DNA of 35,807 bases from an uncultured Desulfobacterium sp. (GCA_937124525.1 CAKZLA010000187.1:1-35807), one strand, 5' to 3'; shown: positions 8,048 through 16,312, counted from the first letter of the stretch. The notes: generated by a model from the sequence alone, not told the origin. Translations and numbers: made by a program.

Positions 8048-9103
8048 ATGAAAAAATATGCCCAGTACTTAGCAAAGCAGAGTAAATTTATCAAAACGAC
8101 ATCCAAAAGAAAAATGGAACATATCCGTATTTGTTTGGAGGAAGATGTGGTATTTAAAAAGAGCACTGGCTTCGAACGATATGAACTGGAACACATAGCT
8201 CTTCCCGAACTCAAACTTTCGGAAATTGACACGTCGACGACCTTCCTTGGAAAACGATTTAAACTCCCTTTTTTCATTGAAGCCATCACCGGCGGTTCTC
8301 CCGGTACGGAAAAGATCAATAGAAATCTTGCCAAGGCGGCCCAGGAAATGGGCATAGGCATGGGCATAGGTTCCCAGCGTGCCATGCTGGATGATCCGGA
8401 TATGACGTACACATATAAAGTAAGGAGTGTGGCACCCGATATTTTACTCCTGGGAAACATCGGTGCGGTACAACTGGCAGCCTGCCATCAAAGTAAGATC
8501 TCGGACATGATCCTGGAAATCGAAGCCGACGGGCTGGCGGTGCACCTCAATGCAGCACAGGAAATGTGCCAGCTCGAAGGGGACAAGGACTGGTGTAATC
8601 TCCTGTCCCACATCGGGAGAATCTGTAGAGAGACAAACTTCCCGATAATTGTAAAGGAGACGGGTTGCGGCATCGCCGGAGGCATCGCCATGGGTCTTGA
8701 ATCGGCGGGCATAAGAGGCCTGGATATCGCCGGTGCAGGCGGTACATCCTTCACAAAGGTGGAATACCATAGGGGAGCCCGACATGCAAAGCCCCTATTT
8801 GAATGGGGTATTCCCACGGCGGTATCCCTGGTGCAGTGCAAAAAGGCTGTAAATCTCCCGTTGATCGCTTCGGGGGGAATACGCTCGGGCTTGGATTGTG
8901 CCAAGGCCATTTCCATGGGGGCCTCCCTGGCAGGATTTGCCCTGCCCCTTCTGAAACCGGCCTGCCAATCCCACCATGAAGTGATAAGAACATTAAAAAA
9001 ATTTGAAGAAGAGTTGAAAATAGCCATGCTTTTGACAGGAGCACGCACCATTGAAACCCTTGGTGACACAAAGATATGGGACACTGCGTCATATTGTTTA
9101 TGA
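8048..9103 (+). CDS. fni: Type 2 isopentenyl-diphosphate delta-isomerase (FMN-dependent)
   Basis: The 351-residue protein has a TIM-barrel layout with IDI-2 signatures: RKMEHI (21-26), ITGG (80-83), MGIGSQR (105-111), VHLNAAQE (165-172, containing the H-N-Q-E catalytic set), VKETGCG (202-208), DIAGAGGTSF (226-235) and ASGGIRSGLD (274-283). The enzyme uses reduced FMN to interconvert IPP and DMAPP in the cytoplasm. Bacteria normally keep it with isoprenoid genes. Here it sits two genes after ubiX, whose second substrate is dimethylallyl phosphate, so a role in supplying the prenyl group is a strong inference. The ribosome-binding site is weak (AAGGCAAG), but the RK motif requires this start or one close to it. 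Confidence 0.92.
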   Translation: MKKYAQYLAKQSKFIKTTSKRKMEHIRICLEEDVVFKKSTGFERYELEHIALPELKLSEIDTSTTFLGKRFKLPFFIEAITGGSPGTEKINRNLAKAAQEMGIGMGIGSQRAMLDDPDMTYTYKVRSVAPDILLLGNIGAVQLAACHQSKISDMILEIEADGLAVHLNAAQEMCQLEGDKDWCNLLSHIGRICRETNFPIIVKETGCGIAGGIAMGLESAGIRGLDIAGAGGTSFTKVEYHRGARHAKPLFEWGIPTAVSLVQCKKAVNLPLIASGGIRSGLDCAKAISMGASLAGFALPLLKPACQSHHEVIRTLKKFEEELKIAMLLTGARTIETLGDTKIWDTASYCL

Positions 9104-9178
9104 AGCCGTGGGCATGCAAAAGATATAAATTTAATATTTTTACTAATTGTCTTTTTTTTATCTTTAAAGGAGATTTTC

Positions 9179-10489
9179 ATGCAGAAACAAAGTAAGAATT
9201 CAGCCCTGTTGCTCACCACCATGGATACAAAGCAAGATGAAGCATTCTATTTAAAATCATGTCTTGAGGACGTCGGTATCGAAACAATGATCATGGATGC
9301 CGGTATCCTGGGAAACTCCCCTTTGGACGGAGTGTCCATCTCCCGAAAGGAAGTTGCCCGGGCAGCCGGAAGAAATTTGAGTAAGATAAGGAGTCTCAGC
9401 AGTGAAGGCGAGGCCATGAATGTCATGGTGACCGGTGCAACCCATCTTGCCCTTTCCATGTATGGCAGAGATGAAATCAAGGGCATCATAGGCATAGGAG
9501 GCTCCATGGGTACAACTCTGGGTGCAGGAGTCATGCGTGCCCTTCCCATCGGCTTTCCCAAAATGATGATCTCATCCGTGGCATCCAGAGACACTCGTCC
9601 CTTTGTGGGAACCCGGGACCTTTGTATGCTCTATTCCGTGGCAGACATTGGCGGCCTGAACCGTATCACACGACAGATACTTAAAAATGGAGCACTTGCC
9701 CTTGCAGGCATGGTCAACTACAGCGAAGTAGACTTAGACACAGATACGGAAGATAAGACTCCTCTGACTGTATTGTCCGCCTTGGGGACATCGGAGGGCT
9801 GTGTTGCGAACCTGCGACAAAAAATCGAAGCAAAAGGCATTGAAGTTGTAACCTTTCACACCACGGGTTCAGGCGGAGAAGCCATGGAAAAAATGATTCG
9901 GGAACAAAAACTCAGCGCCGTTATGGACCTGTCCCTCCATGAACTTATGGGGCATCATTTTGGCGGCGATTACGATGCAGGCCCGAAGCGCTGCAAGGCG
10001 ATTCTCCAGACCGGTGTGCCCACAATCTTCGCACCTGGAAACATTGATTTCCTGGTGACGGGTCCCATCTCAGAAGCGGAAAAAAAGTTTCCAGGAAGAC
10101 GGCACCACATGCACAACGCCAACATCACCTGTGTGCGCACAAAATTGAACGAAGTCCAAAAAATCGGCGAAATAGTCGCCGATCTCTGCAACCTAAGCAC
10201 CGGCCGTGCCGCCGTCCTGGTGCCGATGCTGGGATTTTCCGGCCTCGACCGAGAGGGGGCACCACTTTACAACCCAGAGGGCCCCAAGGTCTTTGCCGAA
10301 GCCGTTAAAAAGAACCTGAAGGAAAAGGGGGCAACCGCCGTCGACACCTATCTTGAAACCGTACCATTCCATATCAATGACCCGGAGTTTGTCGACGCCG
10401 TCGTCACTGCACTGGCTAAAATCAGTAAAATAGACTCACTACTTTCCGACAAAACAATGAAAACTGATGAAAAGGAAAGTGCCGCCTGA
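9179..10489 (+). CDS. UPF0261 / Tm-1-like ATP-binding family protein
   Basis: The 436-residue cytoplasmic protein starts after AAAGGAGA. It follows the UPF0261 pattern: LLLTTMDTKQDE near the N-terminus, GIGGSMGTTLG (about 102-112), MMISSVASRDTRPFVGTRDL (about 122-142), then a C-terminal half with HTTGSGGEAME, DLSLHELMGHHFGG and VLVPMLGFSGLDREG. The plant Tm-1 relative binds ATP in its N-terminal part; the enzymatic function of bacterial members is not established. Its place between the IPP isomerase and the riboflavin kinase makes a phosphate-transfer or cofactor-related role worth testing. For example, DMAPP must lose a phosphate, or prenol gain one, before UbiX can use it. That idea is speculation. 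Confidence 0.88.
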   Translation: MQKQSKNSALLLTTMDTKQDEAFYLKSCLEDVGIETMIMDAGILGNSPLDGVSISRKEVARAAGRNLSKIRSLSSEGEAMNVMVTGATHLALSMYGRDEIKGIIGIGGSMGTTLGAGVMRALPIGFPKMMISSVASRDTRPFVGTRDLCMLYSVADIGGLNRITRQILKNGALALAGMVNYSEVDLDTDTEDKTPLTVLSALGTSEGCVANLRQKIEAKGIEVVTFHTTGSGGEAMEKMIREQKLSAVMDLSLHELMGHHFGGDYDAGPKRCKAILQTGVPTIFAPGNIDFLVTGPISEAEKKFPGRRHHMHNANITCVRTKLNEVQKIGEIVADLCNLSTGRAAVLVPMLGFSGLDREGAPLYNPEGPKVFAEAVKKNLKEKGATAVDTYLETVPFHINDPEFVDAVVTALAKISKIDSLLSDKTMKTDEKESAA

Positions 10490-10759
10490 CGTTCCAGCAC
10501 CTTTTCGTCCCTGAGTATAACGAATTTGGGGGAGACTATGGTTTCAATATAACTAAACCACTGAAACCCATGAACCTTAACCTTGAGTATTTATCAATTC
10601 AGAAGTAAATATTCGGCCAGCACCCCATATTCATCTATTTTGGCCTGCTCACTACGCAGTCCCAAATACGCGAATATATGGCACTGGCCAAACATTTACA
10701 TACCAAGCCGAATATTTACATTCAGAAAAATCAGATTTTTTTATACGGACAAAAAATCC
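10490..10759 (+). other. Intergenic region before ribK with two dyads
   Basis: Two structures are visible. GGTTTCA (10540-10546) pairs with TGAAACC (10562-10568). The 13-bp GTAAATATTCGGC (10605-10617) pairs perfectly with GCCGAATATTTAC (10707-10719), and further imperfect pairing (TTGGCC with GGCCAA) lies inside. The second could be a folded mRNA leader or a small mobile-element relic. The open frame running through it from 10583 has no homology to the kinase, so I do not count it as coding. No FMN-riboswitch core was recognised. Confidence 0.55.
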
Positions 10760-11191
10760 ATGAAATTATCGGGAATTATTCAAAACGGTGTCGGCAGAGG
10801 ACAATTTTTCACCTCTGTTGCATGGGTGACCCGCCAATGCGAAAACATGCTGGGATATATCCCGTTCCCAGGTACTCTCAACATCAAAATCCTTGACAGG
10901 GATATTTCCAAGATAGAACTATTTTTCCAAGGAATTTCCATGAAACTCATCCCTGACGATCCTTCATTTTGCTCAGCTTTGATTAAAGAAGTGACCCTGT
11001 TTGGAATTCCGGCGGCTGTTATACTGCCATCTGAAGACGTAAGAATCCATAAAAACCATATTTTCGAAATCATTTCACCCCACAGCATTAAAGACTCTTT
11101 TGGTTTGAAAGACGGTGATATGGTAACTATTTTAACGAAACAGAACGAAACAAAAAGGAAAATATGTCACCACGTAACTCCCAAAAGATAG
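10760..11191 (+). CDS. ribK: Archaeal-type (DUF120) CTP-dependent riboflavin kinase
   Basis: The 143-residue product matches the DUF120 family in size (about 136 residues in Methanocaldococcus) and along its length: SGIIQNGVGRGQFF (4-17, the glycine-rich nucleotide loop), LGYIPFPGTLNIKI (31-44, including the metal-binding GTLN) and EIISPHSIKDSFGLKDGD (103-120). The archaeal enzyme phosphorylates riboflavin to FMN using CTP; most bacteria use the unrelated RibF. Finding it at the end of a block with ubiX, ubiD and an IPP isomerase suggests local FMN supply for prenylated FMN. The ATG at 10760 has no good ribosome-binding site, so initiation may be weak or depend on the upstream fold. Transfer from an archaeon or another anaerobe is likely but unproven. 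Confidence 0.88.
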   Translation: MKLSGIIQNGVGRGQFFTSVAWVTRQCENMLGYIPFPGTLNIKILDRDISKIELFFQGISMKLIPDDPSFCSALIKEVTLFGIPAAVILPSEDVRIHKNHIFEIISPHSIKDSFGLKDGDMVTILTKQNETKRKICHHVTPKR

Positions 11192-11237
11192 GGTTTTCCG
11201 GGAGGGCCCGGCGTATGGAGGCAACCGAATAATTTTA

Positions 11238-11268
11238 CGGTCCGCAATTCACCTGAACTTGCGGACCG
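11238..11268. terminator. Bidirectional terminator-like hairpin between convergent genes
   Basis: CGGTCCGCAA (11238-11247) and TTGCGGACCG (11259-11268) form a perfect 10-bp GC-rich stem with an 11-base loop, between ribK and the convergent third ubiD gene. U-runs are poor on both sides, so termination efficiency is uncertain. Confidence 0.65.
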
Positions 11269-11300
11269 CATGGTTGTTAAACCGGCTCAAATCTAAGGAT

Positions 11301-12713
11301 CTAATCCAAGCCAAGCTCCTGCCATCGAGATTTAATACTTTCCAAAACTTCCTCGTTCATCTCGACTATCGGCGGTTTCCGTTCCCATTCAAAGGGGAAG
11401 GTTGCATCAATGATAATGCGTGATGTAATAAACTTGTTGTCATGCTCGCTCAGAGCTGGATCCAGTGGCGTAGACCGCCCACGGTTGATGATCTGAGTCC
11501 CTTCCTTTGGATCATATCTGGTTGCCAGTGCCCACCATACCCGGGGCAAATCGTCGGCTCTGATATCAGAGTCAACAATAATAAGCCCCTTAAGGCCATA
11601 AGTGCAGGTGTTGCTGGCGATCACCGCTGCTGCCACCTGGTTTGAATGGCCCGGATACATCTGTTTTACGGAAACGATCGCCCAAAATCGACCGCAGGCC
11701 TCGGGTGGCATGTACACTGACTCAATCCCCCGAATCCCCATTCTTCTAAGCTCGGTCCACAGGGTGGCGTTTCGCACAAATGCCAGCATCATATGGTTAT
11801 CGTTGATGGGGCGACCCACCGAGGCGCACAGCATAACGGGATTGTTTCGGTGATAGATCCGCTTGACATCAATGGCGGGCTTTTTAATGGTTTTGTAGAG
11901 TTCGTCGGTGTAATATCCTGTATACTCCCCAAAGGGTCCCTCGGCGCGAAGTGCTTCCCCGTCAATAAAGCCCTCCAGGACAAGTTCAGCCGTGGCCGGA
12001 ATGGGAAGACCTGTAAGTTCGGCAGTCACCGTTTCCACGGGCTCGCCCCTCAGGGTGCCGACCACATCATACTCGCTGGCATCCTCAACCATAGCACTTC
12101 CGGCAAGCATCAGCAGAGGATCACATCCCACCACCAGGCAGATGGGCATTTTTTTTCCAGCCTTTTTATATTTTTGCAATATACGATCTCCGCGTTTGCC
12201 CTTGAGTATCTGGGCACCCACGGTTTTCTCATCCAGAATCTGACTTCGATATGTTCCAAGGTTGATCTCATTGGTCTCTGGGTCCCGAACCACCATGAAG
12301 CAGGCAGTCCCGATGTAACGCCCACCATCTTTTTCGTAAAACCGAGGGGCTGGAAAATCGAAAATATTAACATCATCTCCGTCGATTATATTCTCAAATA
12401 CAGGACCGGTAGACACTTCTTTGGACCGTATAACTTCGCCGATGGACATCTCCATCCAAGCTTGACTCAGCTCACACATGGTCAGATCTGCAGGTTTCCC
12501 TAAAATCATGGATAAGCGTTTGGTAGTGCTGTAGGCACCGAAAAAAACCGGACTGTCATGTCCTTTGACGTTTTCGAACAAAATCGAGCGGCCATCTTTC
12601 TCTTCCACCAATTTCGCAATGTGGGTCATTTCCAGGTCCCAATCCACTTCGGCAGTAACCCTTTTCAATTCTCCCTCTTTTTCGCAAAGGGCGATGAAGT
12701 CTCGAAGATCCAT
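11301..12713 (-). CDS. UbiD-family prFMN-dependent (de)carboxylase, third copy
   Basis: The 470-residue protein starts at ATG 12713 with AGGAGGT just upstream. The canonical UbiD active site is intact: NLGTYR (N151, R156), TAELVLEGFI (E243) and AEGPFGEYTGYY (E258, E263). It is not a close copy of the first UbiD: identity is clear only in the family blocks. It is transcribed opposite to the HAD/UbiD operon and ends against ribK. It likely uses the prFMN made by the neighbouring ubiX. It could be the main carboxylase/decarboxylase of another aromatic acid or the partner of the left operon; the substrate cannot be read from the sequence. Confidence 0.93.
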   Translation of the reverse strand: MDLRDFIALCEKEGELKRVTAEVDWDLEMTHIAKLVEEKDGRSILFENVKGHDSPVFFGAYSTTKRLSMILGKPADLTMCELSQAWMEMSIGEVIRSKEVSTGPVFENIIDGDDVNIFDFPAPRFYEKDGGRYIGTACFMVVRDPETNEINLGTYRSQILDEKTVGAQILKGKRGDRILQKYKKAGKKMPICLVVGCDPLLMLAGSAMVEDASEYDVVGTLRGEPVETVTAELTGLPIPATAELVLEGFIDGEALRAEGPFGEYTGYYTDELYKTIKKPAIDVKRIYHRNNPVMLCASVGRPINDNHMMLAFVRNATLWTELRRMGIRGIESVYMPPEACGRFWAIVSVKQMYPGHSNQVAAAVIASNTCTYGLKGLIIVDSDIRADDLPRVWWALATRYDPKEGTQIINRGRSTPLDPALSEHDNKFITSRIIIDATFPFEWERKPPIVEMNEEVLESIKSRWQELGLD

Positions 12714-12822
12714 GCTTTACCTCCTGTTTTCAGATTGTGTTCTTTTTAGAATAATTTACCATACGTCTATTCAACTTCAGGGCGAACACGTAAAATTTAT
12801 CGCCTGCTGTTATTCAATAGAA

Positions 12823-12864
12823 TTATGAAAAAATCATAACTTGTCAAAATCATAATTGTTATGA
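12823..12864 (-). promoter_or_regulatory. Promoter and LysR-type dyads upstream of the third ubiD
   Basis: Two nearly perfect dyads flank a TTGACA box (minus strand, 12847-12842). TTATGA-N5-TCATAA lies at 12823-12839 and TCATAA-TTG-TTATGA at 12850-12864. More ATCATAA/CATAAT half-sites follow to about 12890. Dyads with T-N11-A character are typical LysR operators, and the LysR gene ends just upstream. No convincing -10 box was found. Confidence 0.55.
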
Positions 12865-12942
12865 AATCCATAATATGAATTTATGAATGGTTGAATAGCT
12901 ATTTTTATCTGTTATGAAAGAGGAGTGTTCTTGGCAGTAACT

Positions 12943-13935
12943 TCATCCGATTCCAAAATTAAAAAATCCCGCCGGATCTGTTATAACATCTTGGATGGGT
13001 CTGTCGTGTTTGAGCAAAAGCGACCTGATTCCCTTGATGGGGCGTTGCCCCCCGCACAATTGATCCAGAATTTCGAGAAAGGCGCGGGTGGGCGGAGACA
13101 AGGGTTGATTCCTGAGATACGCAATACTTACTTCAAGGTAAACCTTTTTATCTTTAATAGGAACGGTTATCAGTTCCTTCCGGTACAGCTCTTCCAGCAC
13201 CGCTTCTCGTACCATAAGAGAAATCCCGTCCCCTCTTGCAACCATCTGCTTGATGAATTGCGAATTAACAGTTTCCATGAGAATGTTGGGAACGCACCCA
13301 TGCTCTTCAAAAAGTGCTGTCACAAATTTCCTTGTCCCGGAGCCGGTTTCCCTCACAATCATCGGCTCATTTGCCAATTCTTCAACGGTGACATGCGGTC
13401 TTGCGGCAAGGGGATGTTTCGGGCTGAAAATGGGAATAAGTTCTTCCTCGGAAAAGGGAATGAATGTTATATCAGGATGGTCAACTACTTTTGTAACAAT
13501 AGCCACCTCGTTTCGTAATTTAAGCAGACTGTTGATGATATCCATTGAACTGCCCTCATCCAGACAAAGACTGAGCATTGGATATTTTTTGCTGTAAAAA
13601 TGTGCCAGAAAAGGCATGAGTAAACGGACGTAGGTTTTTGTGCTTCCAATGCGCAGAACACCCTGTTTCAATTGGCGCAGATCATCAATGACTGTTTCGA
13701 TCTCTTGTTCATACTTAAAAATTTTGCAGGCATGGAGGTACAACATCCTTCCCTCATCCGTAATCATTATACCCCGCCCTTTTTTCTTGAAAAGCTTGAG
13801 TTCACACCACTCTTCAAATAGCTTCATCTGGGCCGTAACCGCAGGCTGTGTGATAAAAAGTGCCTTGGACGCCTTTGTATAACTCATATTTTTGGCGACC
13901 TGATAAAAAATACGGAGATGATTCATATTGATCAT
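12943..13935 (-). CDS. LysR-family transcriptional regulator
   Basis: The start is placed at ATG 13935 (330 residues), giving MINMNHLRIFYQVAKNMSYT, the normal LysR N-terminus; ATG 13926 is equally possible. The longer frame from 14037 adds 34 residues unlike any LysR protein. The winged HTH spans about residues 4-62 (SYTKASKALFITQPAVTAQM). The rest is an effector-binding domain with GVLRIGSTKTYVRLLMPF, PMIVRETGSGTRKF and ARGDGISLMV. It lies between the third ubiD (downstream, same strand) and the divergent aryl-acid ligase, both of which have ATCATAA-type motifs upstream. It is therefore the best candidate regulator for both, responding to an aromatic acid or CoA ester. Confidence 0.92.
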   Translation of the reverse strand: MINMNHLRIFYQVAKNMSYTKASKALFITQPAVTAQMKLFEEWCELKLFKKKGRGIMITDEGRMLYLHACKIFKYEQEIETVIDDLRQLKQGVLRIGSTKTYVRLLMPFLAHFYSKKYPMLSLCLDEGSSMDIINSLLKLRNEVAIVTKVVDHPDITFIPFSEEELIPIFSPKHPLAARPHVTVEELANEPMIVRETGSGTRKFVTALFEEHGCVPNILMETVNSQFIKQMVARGDGISLMVREAVLEELYRKELITVPIKDKKVYLEVSIAYLRNQPLSPPTRAFLEILDQLCGGQRPIKGIRSLLLKHDRPIQDVITDPAGFFNFGIG

Positions 13936-14101
13936 TTGAATATTGTTCCTGTTCGGAGACACATAACATACTGTACCCCAGTTAGCTTCAAAAAAAAACA
14001 TGGAAAACAAAGGCATGGATTGCCGTGTTACGAACATCGAAAAGCCAGAGGATCAATTCATCAATAGTACAAATAGACAGGGGTTACAACTTAAAAAATT
14101 C

Positions 14102-14216
14102 GGCATACTTTATCCATCGTTTTACACTTGTTGACACAAGCCCACATTCCCCGGACATTTCTTCAAAAAAATGTGTAAATGACCAACTACTTTTGGGGTC
14201 ATATATTAAGGATGCC
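14102..14216 (+). repeat. Interspersed GGCATCCTT repeat, copy B
   Basis: The 115-bp copy has a left end degenerated to GGCATACTT, then TTTACACTTGTTG; the right end reads CTACTTTTGGGG, then ATATTAAGGATGCC. It lies in the LysR/ligase intergenic region. Confidence 0.8.
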
Positions 14217-14304
14217 AGAATTCTCACCATCTAAAACACCTACGCCAGGAACCTGCCGGGTAAACGGGTACCCACAGACAAAAAACGGCACCATGCCATT
14301 GGAG

Positions 14305-14380
14305 AATCATAATTTATCTTTATACATTATATAATATTAATGAAATTGACATCTTATGTTCAACTCTCCTAAATTATCCT
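14305..14380 (+). promoter_or_regulatory. Putative ligase promoter, block shared with the HAD/UbiD operon
   Basis: Positions 14305-14355 match 1664-1714 over 51 gapless bases: AATCATAA at the left, TAATATTAAT, and AAATTGACA at the right. TTGACA may be the -35, with TAAATT as a possible -10 after 18 bases. The ligase start is about 260 bases further on, with repeat copy C in between, so a long leader would result. Confidence 0.5.
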
Positions 14381-14470
14381 CACCAGGAACCCCAGGTATG
14401 AGTCTGTTGACCTGGAATGGAATGGTTCAAAGCAATATTTGGTATTTGGGTGTGAGTAAAGAAAACAACA

Positions 14471-14576
14471 GACAGCCTCCATTTGCCGGTTGACACTTGT
14501 TGGCTCAAAAACTTTATTCTTCGTAGATCATTTTTAAAAAAATGTAAAGTACTTTTGAAGTTAAATAAAAAATGCC
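14471..14576 (+). repeat. Interspersed GGCATCCTT repeat, copy C
   Basis: The 106-bp copy has left end CCTCCATTTGCCGG and GACACTTGTTGG, right end ATGTAAAGTACTTTTG and AAAAATGCC; the terminal bases have decayed. It ends 37 bases before the ligase start. Confidence 0.75.
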
Positions 14577-14613
14577 AACCAACACAACAATTTTCTAAAA
14601 GGAGACCTTTTTT

Positions 14614-16287
14614 ATGTTGCAGCTATTGGAAGGGGTTAAGCCCTATAAAAAAGAAGACGTTGAAACCTACACTAAGCTTCGGTGGTGGAGCGATTTGACA
14701 TTCGGAGATATCCTCGACAGAGCTGCGGATATTCATCCTGACAAAGAGGCCTTTGTGGATTCTCAAAGCCGTCTCACCTACGGGGAAACCAGAGAAAAGG
14801 CTAATAAACTGGCTGTGGGCTTGATGAATCTTGGGATTAAACCCATGGACCGGGTACTGCTTCAGTTGCCCAACTGGAATGAATTTGTATTTGCCTTTTT
14901 TGCCTGTCAAAAAATCGGAGCTGTCACCGTGTTACTCATTGACCGGTACCGTCAGTATGAAATAGATCATCTTGCCGGACTCTCCGGAGCTTCCGCCTGG
15001 ATTGTTCCAACCCGGTACAAAAAAACAGATTACATCCCCATAATAGATGATATCCGGAAGGACCACCCCGCAATCAAAAATGTAATCACCGTCCGGGGAG
15101 AAATTGGGGGGGATGGTTTCTCATGCCTTGAAAAGCTGATCGCGGAAAATGAACTCACCACGGAAAACATGGCCACACTTGCCCAACAAAAGCCTGATCC
15201 CAACCAGGTGGCCCACATGGGACCCACCGGCGGTACAACCGGTGCCCCCAAAATTGTCCCCCGAACACACAACAGTCTGATCTGCGGAATTAAGTACTGC
15301 TCCAAATCATGGGATCAACACTGCGATGATATAAACCTCATTGCCGGTCCCCTGGGTCATGATCTCTCATTCAGCAAGGGATTTATGGGAAGTGTGCTCA
15401 CCCACGGCAAGGTAGTATTGCTGGATTCAGCAGACAATCAAAGTATTTGCAAGACCATTGAACGGGAAAAAATAACCTCCATCATATGGGTCCCCACCCT
15501 TGCCCAGCGGCTGATGGGTTACAAAGATCGGAATCAGTATGACCTGAGTTGTCTCAAAAAAATGCACAGTGCAGGCGGGGCAAGCCATCCCGGACTGGTC
15601 AAGGATGTCATGGACGGTATGGGAATGAATTTTTACAACGGATACGGTGGTACAGAGGGAATGACATGTATCACCCGGACCACAGATTCCTTAGAAACCA
15701 TCTGCGGCACTGTGGGCAGACCGACATTCCCCTATGATACCTACAAAGTTGTTGATATCAGGGGCAACACATTGCCACCGGGAAAGGAGGGAGAGTTGGT
15801 CATTAAAGGCCCCTGTGTTTTCACAGGCTACTACAACAACCCCGAAGAGAATGCATACGTCTTTGATAAAGACGGATTCTTTAGAACCGGGGATCTGGCA
15901 AAGATTAACGAAAAAGGATATATCACACTTACCGGTCGCATCAAGGAGATGATCAATCGCGGTGGAGAGAGCATCAGCGCAACGGAAATTGAAAAATTAA
16001 TTGACCGTCATCCAGATGTCGCCGTCGTCGCGGTCATTCCCATGCCGGACCCGCTTATGGGGGAAAAAGCGTGTGCCTATATTGAGACAAAAAAAGGTAG
16101 TCAACTTAACTTTGATGAGATCATCTCATTTTTAAAAATACAGAAAGCATCTGTTCTTGAGCTTCCTGAACGTATCGAATTTGTGGAAGAAATGCCGTAT
16201 ACAGGCGCCCAAAAACTAAACAAAAAAGCCCTGCGTGAGGATATTGAAAAAAAACTGAATGCAGAAGGGGGCGGCAAAGCTGCTTAA
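14614..16287 (+). CDS. Aryl-acid AMP/CoA ligase (EntE/DhbE-like adenylate-forming enzyme)
   Basis: The 557-residue protein starts after AGGAGA. Adenylation motifs are complete: GPTGGTTGAPKIVPRTHN (A3, about 205-222), NGYGGTEGM (A5), FRTGDLAKINEKGYI (A7), GRIKEMINRGGESIS (A8) and a C-terminal Lys in AQKLNKK (A10). The N-terminal half (LTFGDILDRAADIHPDKEA, RVLLQLPNWNEFVFAFF) follows the EntE type, whose members activate hydroxybenzoates. Without a carrier-protein gene nearby, CoA thioester formation from a (hydroxy)benzoate made by the UbiD carboxylases is the natural guess. The promoter block shared with the UbiD operon supports this. Substrate is inferred. Confidence 0.88.
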   Translation: MLQLLEGVKPYKKEDVETYTKLRWWSDLTFGDILDRAADIHPDKEAFVDSQSRLTYGETREKANKLAVGLMNLGIKPMDRVLLQLPNWNEFVFAFFACQKIGAVTVLLIDRYRQYEIDHLAGLSGASAWIVPTRYKKTDYIPIIDDIRKDHPAIKNVITVRGEIGGDGFSCLEKLIAENELTTENMATLAQQKPDPNQVAHMGPTGGTTGAPKIVPRTHNSLICGIKYCSKSWDQHCDDINLIAGPLGHDLSFSKGFMGSVLTHGKVVLLDSADNQSICKTIEREKITSIIWVPTLAQRLMGYKDRNQYDLSCLKKMHSAGGASHPGLVKDVMDGMGMNFYNGYGGTEGMTCITRTTDSLETICGTVGRPTFPYDTYKVVDIRGNTLPPGKEGELVIKGPCVFTGYYNNPEENAYVFDKDGFFRTGDLAKINEKGYITLTGRIKEMINRGGESISATEIEKLIDRHPDVAVVAVIPMPDPLMGEKACAYIETKKGSQLNFDEIISFLKIQKASVLELPERIEFVEEMPYTGAQKLNKKALREDIEKKLNAEGGGKAA

Positions 16288-16290
16288 ATA

Positions 16291-16312
16291 GATTTTAATA
16301 TACAAGGATGCC
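16291..16312 (+). repeat. Interspersed GGCATCCTT repeat, copy E (right end only)
   Basis: ATATACAAGGATGCC is identical to the right end of copy D, and the few bases before it are similar. No left end is visible. It lies just after the ligase stop codon. Confidence 0.6.

Noticed and set aside
10490..10759. FMN riboswitch before ribK
   Set aside because: Dyads are present, but the conserved FMN-aptamer core was not recognised.
11793..12503. 236-codon plus-strand frame
   Set aside because: Antisense to the third ubiD gene; no ribosome-binding site and no recognisable motif.
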